NCBI RefSeq assembly: GCF_001465595.2 | Contig: NZ_CP013481.2 | Location: 4,588,001 to 4,652,000, forward strand | DNA: 64,000 nt | Source of the DNA: Pandoraea apista | GTDB lineage: Bacteria; Pseudomonadota; Gammaproteobacteria; Burkholderiales; Burkholderiaceae | Direction: 5' to 3' | In this document: positions 46,302 through 56,577 of the stretch, one piece after another | Position numbering within the stretch: position 1 is the stretch's first letter | Layout of the letters: every line of letters begins with the position of its first letter | Program-made: the position numbers and the translations under genes | Notes under the pieces: model-generated | Database searches by the model: none | Seen by the model: the letters and a program-made list of their open reading frames with translations, nothing else | What the model was told of the DNA's origin: nothing

Positions 46302-46606
46302 GAAAATTTATAGTGCGAAATACAACACCACAATATGAAATGCCAAAACAATAAGCAAAAAGCCAATATCGTTAATAAAATCAATTGCTTACACAACAAA
46401 CCCAGCCAACTTCTACGGCTCAAATAGAGGCGACCAACTAAATTTAGGGTTTATCCCCCTGAAAACCCGATCAAAAAAGCGCCAATATTGCGACGCAGCA
46501 ACCGAAGCCATTCGGGATGGCTTCCAAGGTTCGCGGGCGGCATCGTACGCAGGTTTGCGGAAGCCGCTACAATTTTTGCTTGAATGGGATATCGGGGTTT
46601 CGAAAT

Positions 46607-47029
46607 ATGGAATGCAAGGTGAGTTGGATGGGCCAGGATGGCATGGCCTTCGTCGCGCAAACGGGTAGCGGCCACATCGTCGCGATGGACGGCGCGCCGG
46701 AAGGCGGCGGCCACAATCAGGCACCGCGTCCGATGGAAATGCTGCTGGTCGGCACCGGCGGTTGCACCGCGTACGACGTGGTGCTGATTCTCAAGAAGAG
46801 CCGCGCCGAAGTGAAAGATTGCAGCGTCACGCTCAAGGCCGAGCGCGCGAGCGAAGACCCGAAGGTGTTCACCAAGATCCACTTCCACTTCACGGTCACA
46901 GGCCGCAATCTGAACCCGGCCACGGTGGAGCGCGCTGTCACACTCTCCCACGACAAGTACTGCTCCGCGTCGATCATGCTCGCCAAGACGGCAGAGCTTA
47001 CGCACAGCGTCGAGATCGTCGAAGGCTGA
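46607..47029 (+). CDS. OsmC/YhfA-family protein
   Basis: A 140-residue OsmC-fold protein. It starts MECKVSWMGQDGMAFVAQTG at 46607 and has the two redox Cys positions of the family: one in LVGTGGCTAYDVVLIL and one in SHDKYCSASIMLAKTA. Members reduce organic peroxides or, in the YhfA group, have undefined roles; the sequence reads closer to YhfA. It is monocistronic, ending in a terminator shared with rnpB. Confidence 0.9.
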   Translation: MECKVSWMGQDGMAFVAQTGSGHIVAMDGAPEGGGHNQAPRPMEMLLVGTGGCTAYDVVLILKKSRAEVKDCSVTLKAERASEDPKVFTKIHFHFTVTGRNLNPATVERAVTLSHDKYCSASIMLAKTAELTHSVEIVEG

Positions 47030-47062
47030 GATCGGCGCATCGACCGATGACGCCAGAAGCAC

Positions 47063-47087
47063 AAAAGGCTCCCACCGGGAGCCTTTT
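47063..47087. terminator. Bidirectional terminator between osmC-like gene and rnpB
   Basis: A perfect 11-bp stem (aaaaggctccc / gggagcctttt) with a three-base loop and T-rich flanks on both strands. It stops both the plus-strand OsmC-family gene and the minus-strand RNase P RNA. Confidence 0.9.
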
Positions 47088-47102
47088 GCGTTTTATCGGG
47101 AT

Positions 47103-47512
<410 letters not shown>

Positions 47513-47602
47513 GGGCCGAAGTGTATCACGCGGATCGGCGTCGTTGCCCGTCGTCCCGGAATGCCGGAATCGTGATCTGCCAGCACCCCAGCCCTTCTTT
47601 TC

Positions 47603-48433
47603 TCAACCCTTCTGCCGCCGCCCGGGCCGGAAGACCGACCGGTCGAGATAGTAAGACGGGTTGTCGTTGGCCGGCCACCAGCCCGGAACGCCGAGCACCG
47701 GCAAGGGTGCAAAGTCGCGCGTGGTCCACGCGGCACCGGCAAGCGTCGGTGCAATCCGGGCGTCGAGCCAGGCACGCCGCTCGGGTGACGCCCAGCGGAA
47801 ATAGGCGGGGGGAACGTCCACGATCCAGGCGTGGGCCGTCACCGATGCGTAGGGTGCGACAAGCTTTTCCAGCAAGGCATGCCCGAAAGGCTGAACCTCA
47901 CAGGCGAGGCCCCAGTCGGCCCGACGCGCCACGAACAGCGTGTGCCAGTCAAACGCGCGCAATGCCTCCCCGAGGGCCGCATCGCTGCACGCGAACAGAA
48001 CGGCATTCTCGTCGAACACGGTTGCGGCGTCGCGGGCGGCGCCACGCGTCGCCCGCACGCCCTCGGTCGCAATCGCCACGGCCTGGCGCGCGTTGAGCGC
48101 CGCCTTGCCGAGCGGATACGTCAACCAGATCAGCGCGTTGAAGAAGTCATGCAGGTTCCGGCGCGTAGGCACGCCGCCCGTAGCCGCGATGAACGCCTCA
48201 TAGGCCGTGGCGGCGGGCAACGCCTCCTGAGCTACGAAACGAAGCGCCCGGCCCTGCCCGCTCACCAGCCCGGCAGCCGCAGCCTGTGCCGACAGCGCCT
48301 CGCGCCAGTCGCCGCTCGCCAATGCAGCCTGCCCGCGCGCCGAGACAGCGTCGAACCACGGCGCCCGCCAATCGATCTCCGACAGGCCGGAAGGCGCGGG
48401 CACCGACGGTGCCTGAGCGCCCTCCACCCTCAC
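47603..48433 (-). CDS. DUF3025 domain-containing protein
   Basis: A 276-residue soluble protein typical of betaproteobacterial DUF3025: [15 protein letters not shown] at the start, [23 protein letters not shown] in the middle, and [30 protein letters not shown] at the end. Function unknown. It starts with GTG overlapping the pyrC stop (GTGA), so it is co-translated with pyrC. Confidence 0.88.
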   Translation of the reverse strand: MRVEGAQAPSVPAPSGLSEIDWRAPWFDAVSARGQAALASGDWREALSAQAAAAGLVSGQGRALRFVAQEALPAATAYEAFIAATGGVPTRRNLHDFFNALIWLTYPLGKAALNARQAVAIATEGVRATRGAARDAATVFDENAVLFACSDAALGEALRAFDWHTLFVARRADWGLACEVQPFGHALLEKLVAPYASVTAHAWIVDVPPAYFRWASPERRAWLDARIAPTLAGAAWTTRDFAPLPVLGVPGWWPANDNPSYYLDRSVFRPGRRQKG

Positions 48434-49467
48434 CCCTTGAGCTTCCAGCCGATGACTTCGCCAGCGCGCAGGGGCACAACTGTCTCGTCGCCCATCGGCA
48501 ATTCGGCAGGCAGTTCCCAGTCTTCCCGCACAAGCGTGATCTTGTCGGCGTTGCGCGGCAGTTCGTAGAAATCCGGGCCGTGGAAGCTGGCGAACCCTTC
48601 GAACTTGTCGAGTGCGCCAGCCTTATCAAACGCCTCGGCGTACAACTCCACCGCGTGCAGTGCCGTGTAGCAGCCCGCGCAGCCGCAGGCGGCTTCCTTC
48701 ACACCACGCGCATGGGGTGCGCTGTCGGTACCCAGGAAGAAGCGGGGGCTGCCCGAGGTTGCGGCTTTCACGAGCGCCTCGCGATGGGTCTCGCGCTTAA
48801 GTACCGGCAGGCAGTAGTAGTGCGGACGAATACCGCCCGTGAAGATGGCGTTGCGGTTGTATAGCAGGTGGTGCGCGGTAATCGTCGCGGCGATGGGGCC
48901 TTCGGCCTGCGCGACGTATTCGGCGGCGTCCTTCGTCGTGATGTGCTCGAACACGACTTTCAGGCCCGGGAAATCGCGGCGCAGCGGCGACATCACACGG
49001 TCGATGAAGATCTTCTCGCGGTCGAAGATGTCGATGTCGGAACTCGTCACTTCGCCATGCACGAGCAGCGGCATGCCAACTTCCTGCATCGCCTCGAGCG
49101 CGCCTCGGCACTTGGCCAGATCGGTCACGCCGGCATCGGAATTCGTCGTTGCGCCCGCCGGATACAGCTTCACGCCATGCACAAAGCCCGACGCCCTGGC
49201 GCGACGGATCTCGTCGGCCGGCGTGTTGTCGGTCAGATACAGGGTCATCAGCGGCTCGAACGTGTTGCCAACCGGACGCGCCGCGAGAATGCGCTCGCGA
49301 TAGGCCGCGGCGTGCTCGGTCGTCGTCACGGGCGGTTTGAGGTTCGGCATGATGATCGCGCGGCCGAACTGGCGGGCGGAATCGGGCAGCACGCTCTTGA
49401 GCACGGCGCCATCGCGCACGTGCAAGTGCCAGTCGTCGGGACGGGTGATTGTCAGTTCTGTGGTCAT
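48430..49467 (-). CDS. pyrC: Dihydroorotase
   Basis: A 345-residue class II dihydroorotase of pyrimidine synthesis. It begins [20 protein letters not shown], whose two His bind zinc; the carbamylated Lys is in [10 protein letters not shown]; and further metal ligands are in [15 protein letters not shown] and [16 protein letters not shown] 49467 is preferred over in-frame starts farther upstream. Confidence 0.96.
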   Translation of the reverse strand: MTTELTITRPDDWHLHVRDGAVLKSVLPDSARQFGRAIIMPNLKPPVTTTEHAAAYRERILAARPVGNTFEPLMTLYLTDNTPADEIRRARASGFVHGVKLYPAGATTNSDAGVTDLAKCRGALEAMQEVGMPLLVHGEVTSSDIDIFDREKIFIDRVMSPLRRDFPGLKVVFEHITTKDAAEYVAQAEGPIAATITAHHLLYNRNAIFTGGIRPHYYCLPVLKRETHREALVKAATSGSPRFFLGTDSAPHARGVKEAACGCAGCYTALHAVELYAEAFDKAGALDKFEGFASFHGPDFYELPRNADKITLVREDWELPAELPMGDETVVPLRAGEVIGWKLKG

Positions 49468-49657
49468 GGGCGTTTTCCGGGGCTGGGGGGGCTGCTGGCC
49501 CATGAAACCGCGGCTGCGTGGTGACGCGTGGGCGCGACGGACTTCTTGGGCGGGAATGTACGTGCACAAGGGCCGGTGCTATGCTTGTGCAACCCCATAT
49601 TGTAACGGCAGCGGCGCTCAGACACGACGTACGCAGCCAACTTCGATTTGCCCGTCC

Positions 49658-50488
49658 ATGTGCCAACTGCTCGCAATGAATTGCGCGGAACCGACCGATA
49701 TCACGTTCTCATTTACCGGTTTCGCGGCGCGTGGGGGCGGCACCGATCACCATGCCGACGGTTGGGGTATCGCTTTTTTCGAGGACAAGGCCTGCCGCCT
49801 TTTCATCGATCACCAGGCGGCGGCCAACTCGCCCATCGCCGAACTGGTTAAGAAATACCCCATTAAGTCAAAAAACGTCATCGCGCATATCCGCAAAGCG
49901 ACGCAAGGCATTGTTGAACTGGAGAACTGCCACCCGTTTCAGCGCGAGCTGTGGGGGCGCCATTGGATCTTCGCGCACAACGGCGATCTGCACGACTATG
50001 ACCCGTTCCTCTCGGGGGTCTACCAGCCGGTGGGGACGACCGACAGCGAACGCGCCTTCTGCGACATCATGCAAGGTCTGCGCAAGCGGTTCCCCGGCTC
50101 ACAACCGCCGCTCGACGAGCTGTTCCACGCCGTTGAGGACATTACGCGCACGATCACGCGCCACGGCGTGTTCAACTTCGTACTCTCAAACGGCCAGGCG
50201 CTCATCGCCCATTGCTCCACACGGCTGCACTTCATCGCCCGGCAATGGCCATTCGCCAAGGCCCATCTGATCGATGCCGACTGGGAAATCGATTTCGCCA
50301 AGTTCACTACGCCGGCCGATCGCGTCGCGGTGATTGCCACCGCGCCGCTCACGGATAACGAAGTCTGGACGACCTTCGAACCGGGCGAATTGATCCTGTT
50401 CGAGAAGGGGGCGCCGTCGCTGCGCACCGTGGTGCCGATTCCGGAGGCTGTCCGCCTGCGCAACGCGCAGAACACCGCCTGTCAGTGA
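49658..50488 (+). CDS. Class II glutamine amidotransferase (YafJ-like)
   Basis: A 276-residue protein starting MCQLLAMNCAEPTD, with the N-terminal nucleophile Cys2 exposed after Met removal. FAARGGGTDHHADGWGIAFFED, VIAHIRKATQG and RHWIFAHNGDL are the standard Ntn-glutaminase motifs. It lacks a second synthase domain, like YafJ/EgtC-type stand-alone enzymes, so its acceptor is unknown. Longer in-frame starts are rejected because they would hide Cys2. Confidence 0.9.
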   Translation: MCQLLAMNCAEPTDITFSFTGFAARGGGTDHHADGWGIAFFEDKACRLFIDHQAAANSPIAELVKKYPIKSKNVIAHIRKATQGIVELENCHPFQRELWGRHWIFAHNGDLHDYDPFLSGVYQPVGTTDSERAFCDIMQGLRKRFPGSQPPLDELFHAVEDITRTITRHGVFNFVLSNGQALIAHCSTRLHFIARQWPFAKAHLIDADWEIDFAKFTTPADRVAVIATAPLTDNEVWTTFEPGELILFEKGAPSLRTVVPIPEAVRLRNAQNTACQ

Positions 50489-50524
50489 GCCGCCCGTAAG
50501 CTCGCGACGCCGCAATGGCCATAA

Positions 50525-50552
50525 AAAAAGCGTGCCCGAAGGCACGCTTTTT
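50525..50552. terminator. Bidirectional terminator between amidotransferase gene and gltL
   Basis: A perfect inverted repeat (aaaaagcgtgcc / ggcacgcttttt) with loop cgaa, between convergent genes and with A/T tails on both strands. Confidence 0.9.
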
Positions 50553-50573
50553 CGTCTCGGCAACTGACCGGAA

Positions 50574-51299
50574 TCAGTGCAGGATCTTGGCCAGGAAGTC
50601 CTTGGCACGATCCGACTTCGGATTCGCGAAGAACTCGTCCTTCTTATCGTCTTCGACGATGATGCCCTGATCCATGAAGATCACACGGTTCGCGACCTTC
50701 TTGGCGAAGCCCATTTCGTGCGTGACCACCATCATGGTCATCCCTTCCTGAGCCAGTTCGACCATCACGTCGAGCACTTCGTTGATCATTTCCGGGTCGA
50801 GCGCCGAGGTCGGCTCGTCGAACAACATGGCGATCGGGTCCATGCACAAGGCACGGGCGATAGCCACACGTTGCTGCTGACCGCCGGAGAGCTGGCCCGG
50901 GAACTTGTGGGCATGCGCCTTCAGACCGACGCGCTCCAGCAGCTTCAGCCCCTTGTCGCGAGCCGCTTCCTTGCTGCGGCCAAGCACCTTGATCTGCGCA
51001 AGCGTCAGGTTCTCGGTGATCGAGAGGTGCGGGAACAGCTCGAAGTGCTGGAACACCATGCCAACGCGCGAACGCAGCTTGGCGAGGTTCGTCTTCGGGT
51101 CGGCGACCGAGGTGCCATCGACGATGATCTCGCCTTGCTGGATCGGCTCCAGACCATTGACGGTCTTGATGAGCGTGGACTTGCCCGAACCCGACGGGCC
51201 GCACACCACCACGACTTCACCCTTCTTGACTTCAGTGGAGCAGTCCGTGAGCACCTGGAACTGGCCGTACCACTTGGAGACGTTTTTAAGGGTAATCAT
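50574..51299 (-). CDS. gltL: Glutamate/aspartate ABC importer ATP-binding protein
   Basis: A 241-residue ABC ATPase. Walker [15 protein letters not shown] (about 33-46), signature [15 protein letters not shown], Walker [16 protein letters not shown]. It powers uptake with GltJ and GltK. Its ATG overlaps the gltK stop by four bases. Confidence 0.95.
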   Translation of the reverse strand: MITLKNVSKWYGQFQVLTDCSTEVKKGEVVVVCGPSGSGKSTLIKTVNGLEPIQQGEIIVDGTSVADPKTNLAKLRSRVGMVFQHFELFPHLSITENLTLAQIKVLGRSKEAARDKGLKLLERVGLKAHAHKFPGQLSGGQQQRVAIARALCMDPIAMLFDEPTSALDPEMINEVLDVMVELAQEGMTMMVVTHEMGFAKKVANRVIFMDQGIIVEDDKKDEFFANPKSDRAKDFLAKILH

Positions 51300-51976
51300 T
51301 TCGCCAACCTCTTTTGAAGACGTTTAACCAACATCGAAACCGAGAAGCAGATCACGAAGTAGACCGTTCCGGCAAACACAATCATCGCAGGCAGCGTACC
51401 GTCACGCTGACCCACCTGATACGCCATGCCGAAGAAATCGGACAAGGCGATCGCGTACACGAGCGAAGTATCCTGGAACAGAATGATGCCCTGCGTAAGC
51501 AGCAGCGGCACCATGTTGCGGAATGCCTGCGGCAGCACCACAAGACCCATCGCCTGCCAGTACGACATGCCCAGCGCGGAGGCGGCGGACAATTGCCCGC
51601 GCGACACGCTCTGGATACCCGCACGAATAATTTCCGAATAATACGCCGCTTCAAACAACGAGAAGGCCACGAGCGCGGAGACCATCCGGATGTCCCACGT
51701 CGGCGGCACGTCGAGCAACGAACGCAGCACCTGCGGCACGATCAGGAAGAACCACAGCAGCACCATCAACAGCGGAATCGAGCGGAACACGTTCACATAC
51801 AGGTCCGCGAACCACTTGAGCACCGTTACGCCGGACAGGCGCATCATCGCGAGCAATGTGCCCCAGACGATGCCCACGATCACGGCAAGCGCCGTGACCT
51901 GGAGCGTGGTGATCATGCCCTTGATAAGCAGCGGCATCGCGTCGACGGCACCGCCCCAAGCAAAGATTTCACCCAT
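51296..51976 (-). CDS. gltK: Glutamate/aspartate ABC importer permease GltK
   Basis: A 226-residue membrane permease starting [17 protein letters not shown] (51976), with about five membrane segments and the permease-ATPase contact loop [23 protein letters not shown]. An upstream ATG at 52024 is within gltJ and is rejected. Overlaps gltJ by one base. Confidence 0.94.
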   Translation of the reverse strand: MGEIFAWGGAVDAMPLLIKGMITTLQVTALAVIVGIVWGTLLAMMRLSGVTVLKWFADLYVNVFRSIPLLMVLLWFFLIVPQVLRSLLDVPPTWDIRMVSALVAFSLFEAAYYSEIIRAGIQSVSRGQLSAASALGMSYWQAMGLVVLPQAFRNMVPLLLTQGIILFQDTSLVYAIALSDFFGMAYQVGQRDGTLPAMIVFAGTVYFVICFSVSMLVKRLQKRLAK

Positions 51977-52716
51977 TATTTGCCCCCGATGTAGCCCGGC
52001 AGGCGGGTCTTCGATTCGAGCCAACGCATGAACGTGAGCACGACGATGTTGATGATCATGTACGCGATCGTCACTGCGATGAACGACTCGTAGCTATGCG
52101 CCGTGTAATCGATGAGCTGCTTGCCCTGACCGGTCAGTTCGAGCAGGTTCACGGTCGAGATCACGGCCGAGTTCTTGAAGATGTTGACGAATTCCGAGGT
52201 GATTGGCGGAATCACCACGCGGAAGGCCACCGGCAGCAGCACGAAGCGGTACGTCTGCGGCAGCGTAAGCCCCATGGCCAGTCCGGCATTCTTCTGGCCC
52301 TTGGGCAGCGAATTGATACCGGAACGCACCTGTTCACACACCCGGGCTGCCGTAAAGAGCCCCAGGCCGACCACACCGGTGAGCAGAGAGACGTTTGCCG
52401 GATTGAGCGAGAACAACCATTGGCGCACGCCTTCTGGCAGGAAGTCGGGCGCTACGTAGTACCAGAAGAACAACTGCACGAGCAGTGGGATGTTCCGGAA
52501 TAGCTCCACGTAACCTGCCGCGAAGCCGGAAATCCATTTGTTGGGAACGGTACGCATCACGCCGAGCACGGAGCCCACGATTAGCGCAATGATCCAGCCG
52601 CCGAGGCCAACCGCAAGCGTGAGCTTGAAGCCTGAGAGCAACCACCCGAAGTAGGTCGTACCCTCACCGGTGGCAACCGGCTGGAAGAAAAAACTGAAAT
52701 CGAGACCGAGAGCCAT
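51976..52716 (-). CDS. gltJ: Glutamate/aspartate ABC importer permease GltJ
   Basis: A 246-residue permease with about five membrane segments; the EAA-type loop is [22 protein letters not shown]. First of the membrane genes, separated from gltI by about 110 bases containing a hairpin that probably lowers expression relative to the binding protein. Confidence 0.94.
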   Translation of the reverse strand: MALGLDFSFFFQPVATGEGTTYFGWLLSGFKLTLAVGLGGWIIALIVGSVLGVMRTVPNKWISGFAAGYVELFRNIPLLVQLFFWYYVAPDFLPEGVRQWLFSLNPANVSLLTGVVGLGLFTAARVCEQVRSGINSLPKGQKNAGLAMGLTLPQTYRFVLLPVAFRVVIPPITSEFVNIFKNSAVISTVNLLELTGQGKQLIDYTAHSYESFIAVTIAYMIINIVVLTFMRWLESKTRLPGYIGGK

Positions 52717-52744
52717 GATCTCCCCTTTTCTACTTGTCTTGCTT

Positions 52745-52778
52745 AAAAAGAAGCGGAAGGATTGACTCCTTCCGCTTC
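52745..52778 (-). terminator. Partial terminator between gltI and gltJ
   Basis: A perfect 12-bp stem (gaagcggaagga / tccttccgcttc) with loop ttgac, followed on the minus strand by a T-rich run. It sits after the gltI stop and before gltJ in the same operon, the typical way to make more binding protein than permease. Confidence 0.8.
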
Positions 52779-52825
52779 GGCATTACGTACTGACTGTGCT
52801 CAGTGTTCCATCAAGCCAGCAAGGC

Positions 52826-53734
52826 TTACTTGGAACCTTGAACGTCAGCGTTGTCGTTCGGCGACTTCCACAGCGCGGCCATTTCAGCCGACGGCGGGAA
52901 GTCCATGTTCACGCCACCCAGTGCCGGAATCGGTTGCTGGAACCACTTGGCGTAGTCCTTTTGCGCCTGACCCGACTTCTGATAGTCCGCAACGGCCTTG
53001 TCGACCAGCTTCTTGAACGCCGGATCGTCCTTGCGCATCATGCAGCCGTAGGCTTCGTACGATTGCGGCTTGCCGACAATGCTGTAGTCCTTGGCGTCCT
53101 TGAACTTGGCGCGCTCACCGGCGAGCAGGGCGTCATCCATCATGAACGCAACGGCACGGCCCGAATGCAGCGTGATTGCTGCTTCGCCGTGGTCCTTGGC
53201 GCTGATGATGTTCATGCCCATGTTTTCTTTCTGATTCATCTCGCGCAGCAGACGCTCGGAGGTCGTACCCGCCGTGGTCACGACGTTCTTGCCCTTCAGA
53301 TCGGCGAAATCCTTGATGCCCGAGCTGTTTTTCGCCAGCAGACGCGTGCCGATGATGAAGAACGTGTTCGAGAACGCAGCTTGCTTCTGACGATCGGCGT
53401 TGTTCGTGGTCGAACCGCACTCGATGTCGATCGTGCCGTTTTGAACCAGCGGAATGCGGTTCTGCGACGTGATCGGCGTCTGCTTGACATCCAGCTTCGG
53501 CAGCTTCAGATCCTTTTTGACTTCAGCGACGATCGCCATGGCCACGTCGTTGGCATAGCCGACGACATTGTGGTTGTTGTCATAGAAAGAGAACGGGATC
53601 GACGACTCGCGGTTTCCCAGCGAGATAATGCCTGTGTCCTTGATTTTTTTGAGGGTACCGCTTTCCTGCGCCTGAGCAGCACCTGCCATCAGGCCCACAC
53701 AGCACATCGCCAACGCAATTTTCGAGAGGGTCAT
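52826..53734 (-). CDS. gltI: Glutamate/aspartate periplasmic binding protein
   Basis: A 302-residue solute-binding protein. A signal peptide (MTLSKIALAMCCVGLMAGAAQA, cut before QESG) is followed by the family-3 fold. GNRESSIPFSFYDNNHNVVGYAND and VAFMMDDALLAGERAKF match GltI. ATG 53734 has AAGGA just upstream. Two Cys in the mature chain (IECGSTT and YGCMMRKDD) are typical of periplasmic DEBP proteins. Confidence 0.95.
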   Translation of the reverse strand: MTLSKIALAMCCVGLMAGAAQAQESGTLKKIKDTGIISLGNRESSIPFSFYDNNHNVVGYANDVAMAIVAEVKKDLKLPKLDVKQTPITSQNRIPLVQNGTIDIECGSTTNNADRQKQAAFSNTFFIIGTRLLAKNSSGIKDFADLKGKNVVTTAGTTSERLLREMNQKENMGMNIISAKDHGEAAITLHSGRAVAFMMDDALLAGERAKFKDAKDYSIVGKPQSYEAYGCMMRKDDPAFKKLVDKAVADYQKSGQAQKDYAKWFQQPIPALGGVNMDFPPSAEMAALWKSPNDNADVQGSK

Positions 53735-53798
53735 TCCTTGGTCTCCTTGGCACAAAACGAATGCATTTTAGCACTGCAATTGCCTATTTTTTTATTCC

Positions 53799-53849
53799 AG
53801 AATGTTCGGAACGTACGTCTTTTTTGACGTAAATCGCCCCGAACATTCT
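53799..53849. repeat. Inverted repeat upstream of gltI
   Basis: Two perfect 11-bp arms (agaatgttcgg at 53799-53809, ccgaacattct at 53839-53849) flank 29 bases that hold a smaller pair (tacgtc / gacgta). It lies between the gdhA stop and the gltI start, in the promoter zone of gltI. It could be a gdhA terminator or paired binding sites for a regulator. Confidence 0.75.
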
Positions 53850-53854
53850 GTTTT

Positions 53855-53870
53855 TACGCATTAATGCGTA
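53855..53870. promoter_or_regulatory. Perfect 16-bp palindrome between gdhA and gltI
   Basis: tacgcattaatgcgta is fully symmetric with no loop, so a DNA-binding dimer site is more likely than an RNA hairpin. About 120-135 bases upstream of the gltI ATG and 30 bases after gdhA. Confidence 0.5.
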
Positions 53871-53899
53871 TTACTACTTAGCCCTACAGCACCGCCCTA

Positions 53900-55186
53900 T
53901 CAGGGGTACAGGCCGCGCATCTCACGGGCTTGCAGGATACGGGTACACGCCACGATGAATGCGGCGGTACGCAGCGAAACCTTGTGTTCCTGCGCCACAT
54001 TCCACACCCCGTCGAACGCCTCTCGCATAATGCGCTCCAGGCGGTGATTGATCTCTTCCTCGGTCCAGAAGAAGCTCGAGAAGTCCTGCACCCACTCGAA
54101 ATACGAGACCGTCACACCGCCGGCGTTGGCGACCACGTCCGGCACGACAAGAATATTCTTGCTGCGCAGAATGTCGTCGGCTGCCGTCGTCGTCGGGCCG
54201 TTGGCGCCTTCGACCACGACCTTTGCGCGGATTTTGTCGGCATTCTTCTCGGTAATCTGGTTTTCCAGGGCTGCCGGGATCAGGAATTCGCAGTCGAGCG
54301 ACCAGAATTCGTCGTCCTTGATGGTCTCGGCTGCCGGGAAACCGCCCACGCCGCCAGTTTCGGCAACGTGCTTGAGCAGATTCACCACATCGAGGCCGTC
54401 CGACTTGTAGATCGTACCGGTGTGATCTTGCACGCCGATGACATGGGCGCCGGCCTCATGGAACAGGCGGGCGGCGATACCGCCCACGTTGCCGAAGCCC
54501 TGCACGATCACGCGCGCACCGCGCACGTCCATGCCCAGACGGCGGGCCGCTTCGCAGCTCACCACGAACACGCCGCGGCCAGTCGCTTCGCGGCGGCCCA
54601 GCGAGCCGCCCAGCGAGATCGGCTTGCCGGTCACGACACCCGTGGCCGTGGAACCCTCGTTCATCGAGTAGGTGTCCATCATCCACGCCATGATCTGCTC
54701 ATTGGTGTTGACGTCGGGCGCCGGAATATCCTTCGTCGGCCCGATGATGATGTTGATTTCACTGGTGTAACGGCGCGTGAGGCGCTCGAGCTCGCCGCGC
54801 GAGAGCTTGCGCGGGTCGACACGGATGCCCCCCTTGGCGCCGCCGTACGGCACGTTCACGGCTGCGTTCTTGACCGACATCCAGGCCGACAGGGCCATGA
54901 CTTCGGAAAGCGTGACGTCCTGGTGAAAGCGCACGCCGCCCTTGCCGGGGCCGCGCGAGGTGTTGTGCTGGACACGATAGCCCTCGAAATGGGCGATGGT
55001 GCCGTTATCGAGTTCGATCGGGCAATCGACGATCAGAATGCGTTTCGGACGCTTGAGCGTTTCGACCCAGCGCGAGAGCGTGCCCAGATAGGGGGTGACA
55101 CGATCAACCTGCTGGAGGTAGTTACCCCACGGGCCGAGATGCTCGGCGTCGAGGTAAGAGGGCAAGGCATGTGACGTTTGCGACAT
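53900..55186 (-). CDS. gdhA: Glutamate dehydrogenase (Glu/Leu/Phe/Val family)
   Basis: A 428-residue enzyme interconverting glutamate and 2-oxoglutarate plus ammonia. [14 protein letters not shown], the catalytic region [19 protein letters not shown], and the cofactor fold [17 protein letters not shown] are present, and [10 protein letters not shown] follows. It starts at [16 protein letters not shown] (55186); an in-frame ATG upstream is less likely. Being upstream of gltI in the same direction suggests glutamate taken up by Glt is deaminated here. Confidence 0.96.
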   Translation of the reverse strand: MSQTSHALPSYLDAEHLGPWGNYLQQVDRVTPYLGTLSRWVETLKRPKRILIVDCPIELDNGTIAHFEGYRVQHNTSRGPGKGGVRFHQDVTLSEVMALSAWMSVKNAAVNVPYGGAKGGIRVDPRKLSRGELERLTRRYTSEINIIIGPTKDIPAPDVNTNEQIMAWMMDTYSMNEGSTATGVVTGKPISLGGSLGRREATGRGVFVVSCEAARRLGMDVRGARVIVQGFGNVGGIAARLFHEAGAHVIGVQDHTGTIYKSDGLDVVNLLKHVAETGGVGGFPAAETIKDDEFWSLDCEFLIPAALENQITEKNADKIRAKVVVEGANGPTTTAADDILRSKNILVVPDVVANAGGVTVSYFEWVQDFSSFFWTEEEINHRLERIMREAFDGVWNVAQEHKVSLRTAAFIVACTRILQAREMRGLYP

Positions 55187-55503
55187 CGTTGGATTCTCCG
55201 GCTTCAATCGGCGCCGCAGGCACATACCGTGCTTGCGACACGAATGGCTGGCACTTTACAAAGAACCGCAAAGAACAATCCAATGCCGAATAAACATGCA
55301 TCTATGCATTTCCTGCATAGTTTTGACTTGACGGCTATTTCGCCGCTACATCATGCGAATGCGCACGAACACCTGTGAAGGTCCGGGGCCCGGCAAGCCC
55401 CGCGCAAGCATGTGAGACCCTACTTTGGGACAGGTCTTTGCCCGGTAAGGATGGGAAATTCGCCACGCCAGTCCTCTACGGATGAGCCAGCGCCGGCCCC
55501 CGG
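55187..55503. promoter_or_regulatory. gdhA promoter region with LysR-type operator candidate
   Basis: This 317-base gap between the LysR gene and gdhA holds no gene. At 55302-55320 it carries ctatgcatttcctgcatag, a perfect 7-bp inverted repeat with a five-base spacer that contains the T-N11-A pattern of LysR sites, about 115-135 bases upstream of the gdhA ATG, with a further atgcat copy at 55295-55300. The stretch 55250-55345 is AT-rich relative to its surroundings. Confidence 0.55.
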
Positions 55504-56460
55504 TCAGCCCTTGACCTGATCGCGCACGGCCTGCCAGAACGCTTCGACGACATCGCGCTTGGCGCGCTCGCGCCGGTTGCTGGGGTCGGTATAAGCGAGG
55601 CGGTCGCGGTACAGACGAATTTCCATGTCCAGATGCCACGGCGCCGCGGCCTTGCCCGGCGGGGCAAGATCGATCAGTTCGTCGCGCGCGACCGAGTCCA
55701 CCACGGCGCTTTCCGGCAAAAAAGCCACGCCATGCCCGGCGAGCACCATGGCCTTGAGCGCCTCGGCCATATCCGTCTCGTACACCTTGTCGAGATAAGG
55801 CGGACTGGAGGCATCCCCGGCCAGCAGATCGGCCATCCGCCCCAGATAGGCGTTCGAGGTATAGGCCAGATAAGGCACGGGTGCCTCGGGCGTGCCGGGC
55901 AGCTTGAAGCGAGCCCGTTTTTGCGCTGTCGGCGCGCTGTAGGGGCTGAAGCGCTCACTGCCGAGCACGACCATCTCGTAGCGTGCTGCGTCCAGTTGCA
56001 GCGGCTGGCTCGGGTGGTAGTAGCACATCAGCAGGTCACAGCCGCCATCGGTCAGCGACATGGCGGCATCGTGCACATTGAGCGCGCGTAAGCGGCTGCG
56101 CAACAGTCCCATGCGCTTTTCCAATGTCTTGAGCCAGCGCGGGAAAAACGTCATCGACAGCGTGTGTGGCACGGCGAAATCGAGCACGGAATGATCTGCC
56201 GAGCGCTGCTCGCGCAACAGCGCGCGAGCTTCCTGCGCCTGAGAGAGCAGTGCGAGCGCCTGCTCGTAGAACACTTCCCCAGCCGGGGTCAGGCGTGTCG
56301 GGTAGCTGGAACGGTCGATGAGTTCGCTGCCGAGCCACGCTTCAAGCGACTGGATACGGCGCGAGAACGCCGGTTGCGTGACATGCCGCAACTCGGCCGA
56401 ACGGCTGAAACTGTTCGTCTTGGCGAGCGACACGAAGTCCTCGAGCCATTTGATTTCCAT
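55504..56460 (-). CDS. LysR-family transcriptional regulator
   Basis: A 318-residue regulator. The N-terminal winged helix (DFVSLAKTNSFSRSAELRHVTQPAFSRRIQSLE) is followed by a substrate-binding domain from about 90. The start MEIKWLEDFVSLAKTNSFSRSA is typical of the YjiE/HypT-like and amino-acid-linked LysR groups. It is upstream of and collinear with gdhA, so gdhA is the most probable target. Its effector is unknown. Confidence 0.9.
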   Translation of the reverse strand: MEIKWLEDFVSLAKTNSFSRSAELRHVTQPAFSRRIQSLEAWLGSELIDRSSYPTRLTPAGEVFYEQALALLSQAQEARALLREQRSADHSVLDFAVPHTLSMTFFPRWLKTLEKRMGLLRSRLRALNVHDAAMSLTDGGCDLLMCYYHPSQPLQLDAARYEMVVLGSERFSPYSAPTAQKRARFKLPGTPEAPVPYLAYTSNAYLGRMADLLAGDASSPPYLDKVYETDMAEALKAMVLAGHGVAFLPESAVVDSVARDELIDLAPPGKAAAPWHLDMEIRLYRDRLAYTDPSNRRERAKRDVVEAFWQAVRDQVKG

Positions 56461-56577
56461 GCGGCACTCCCGCGTCGGCGATATCAGCGCGCTAGTCTAC
56501 TCAATCGCCCGCCCGGATGACAGGCCCGTGCCTATCATCCGCCGCCAGGCCGCCCCGGCCCGGCATCTCGCCGCGGC

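Noticed and set aside
46187..46423. 78-codon minus-strand open frame in the AT-rich gap
   Set aside because: It starts upstream of the predicted small-RNA promoter, has no ribosome site and runs into the terminator stem; the RNA interpretation explains more.
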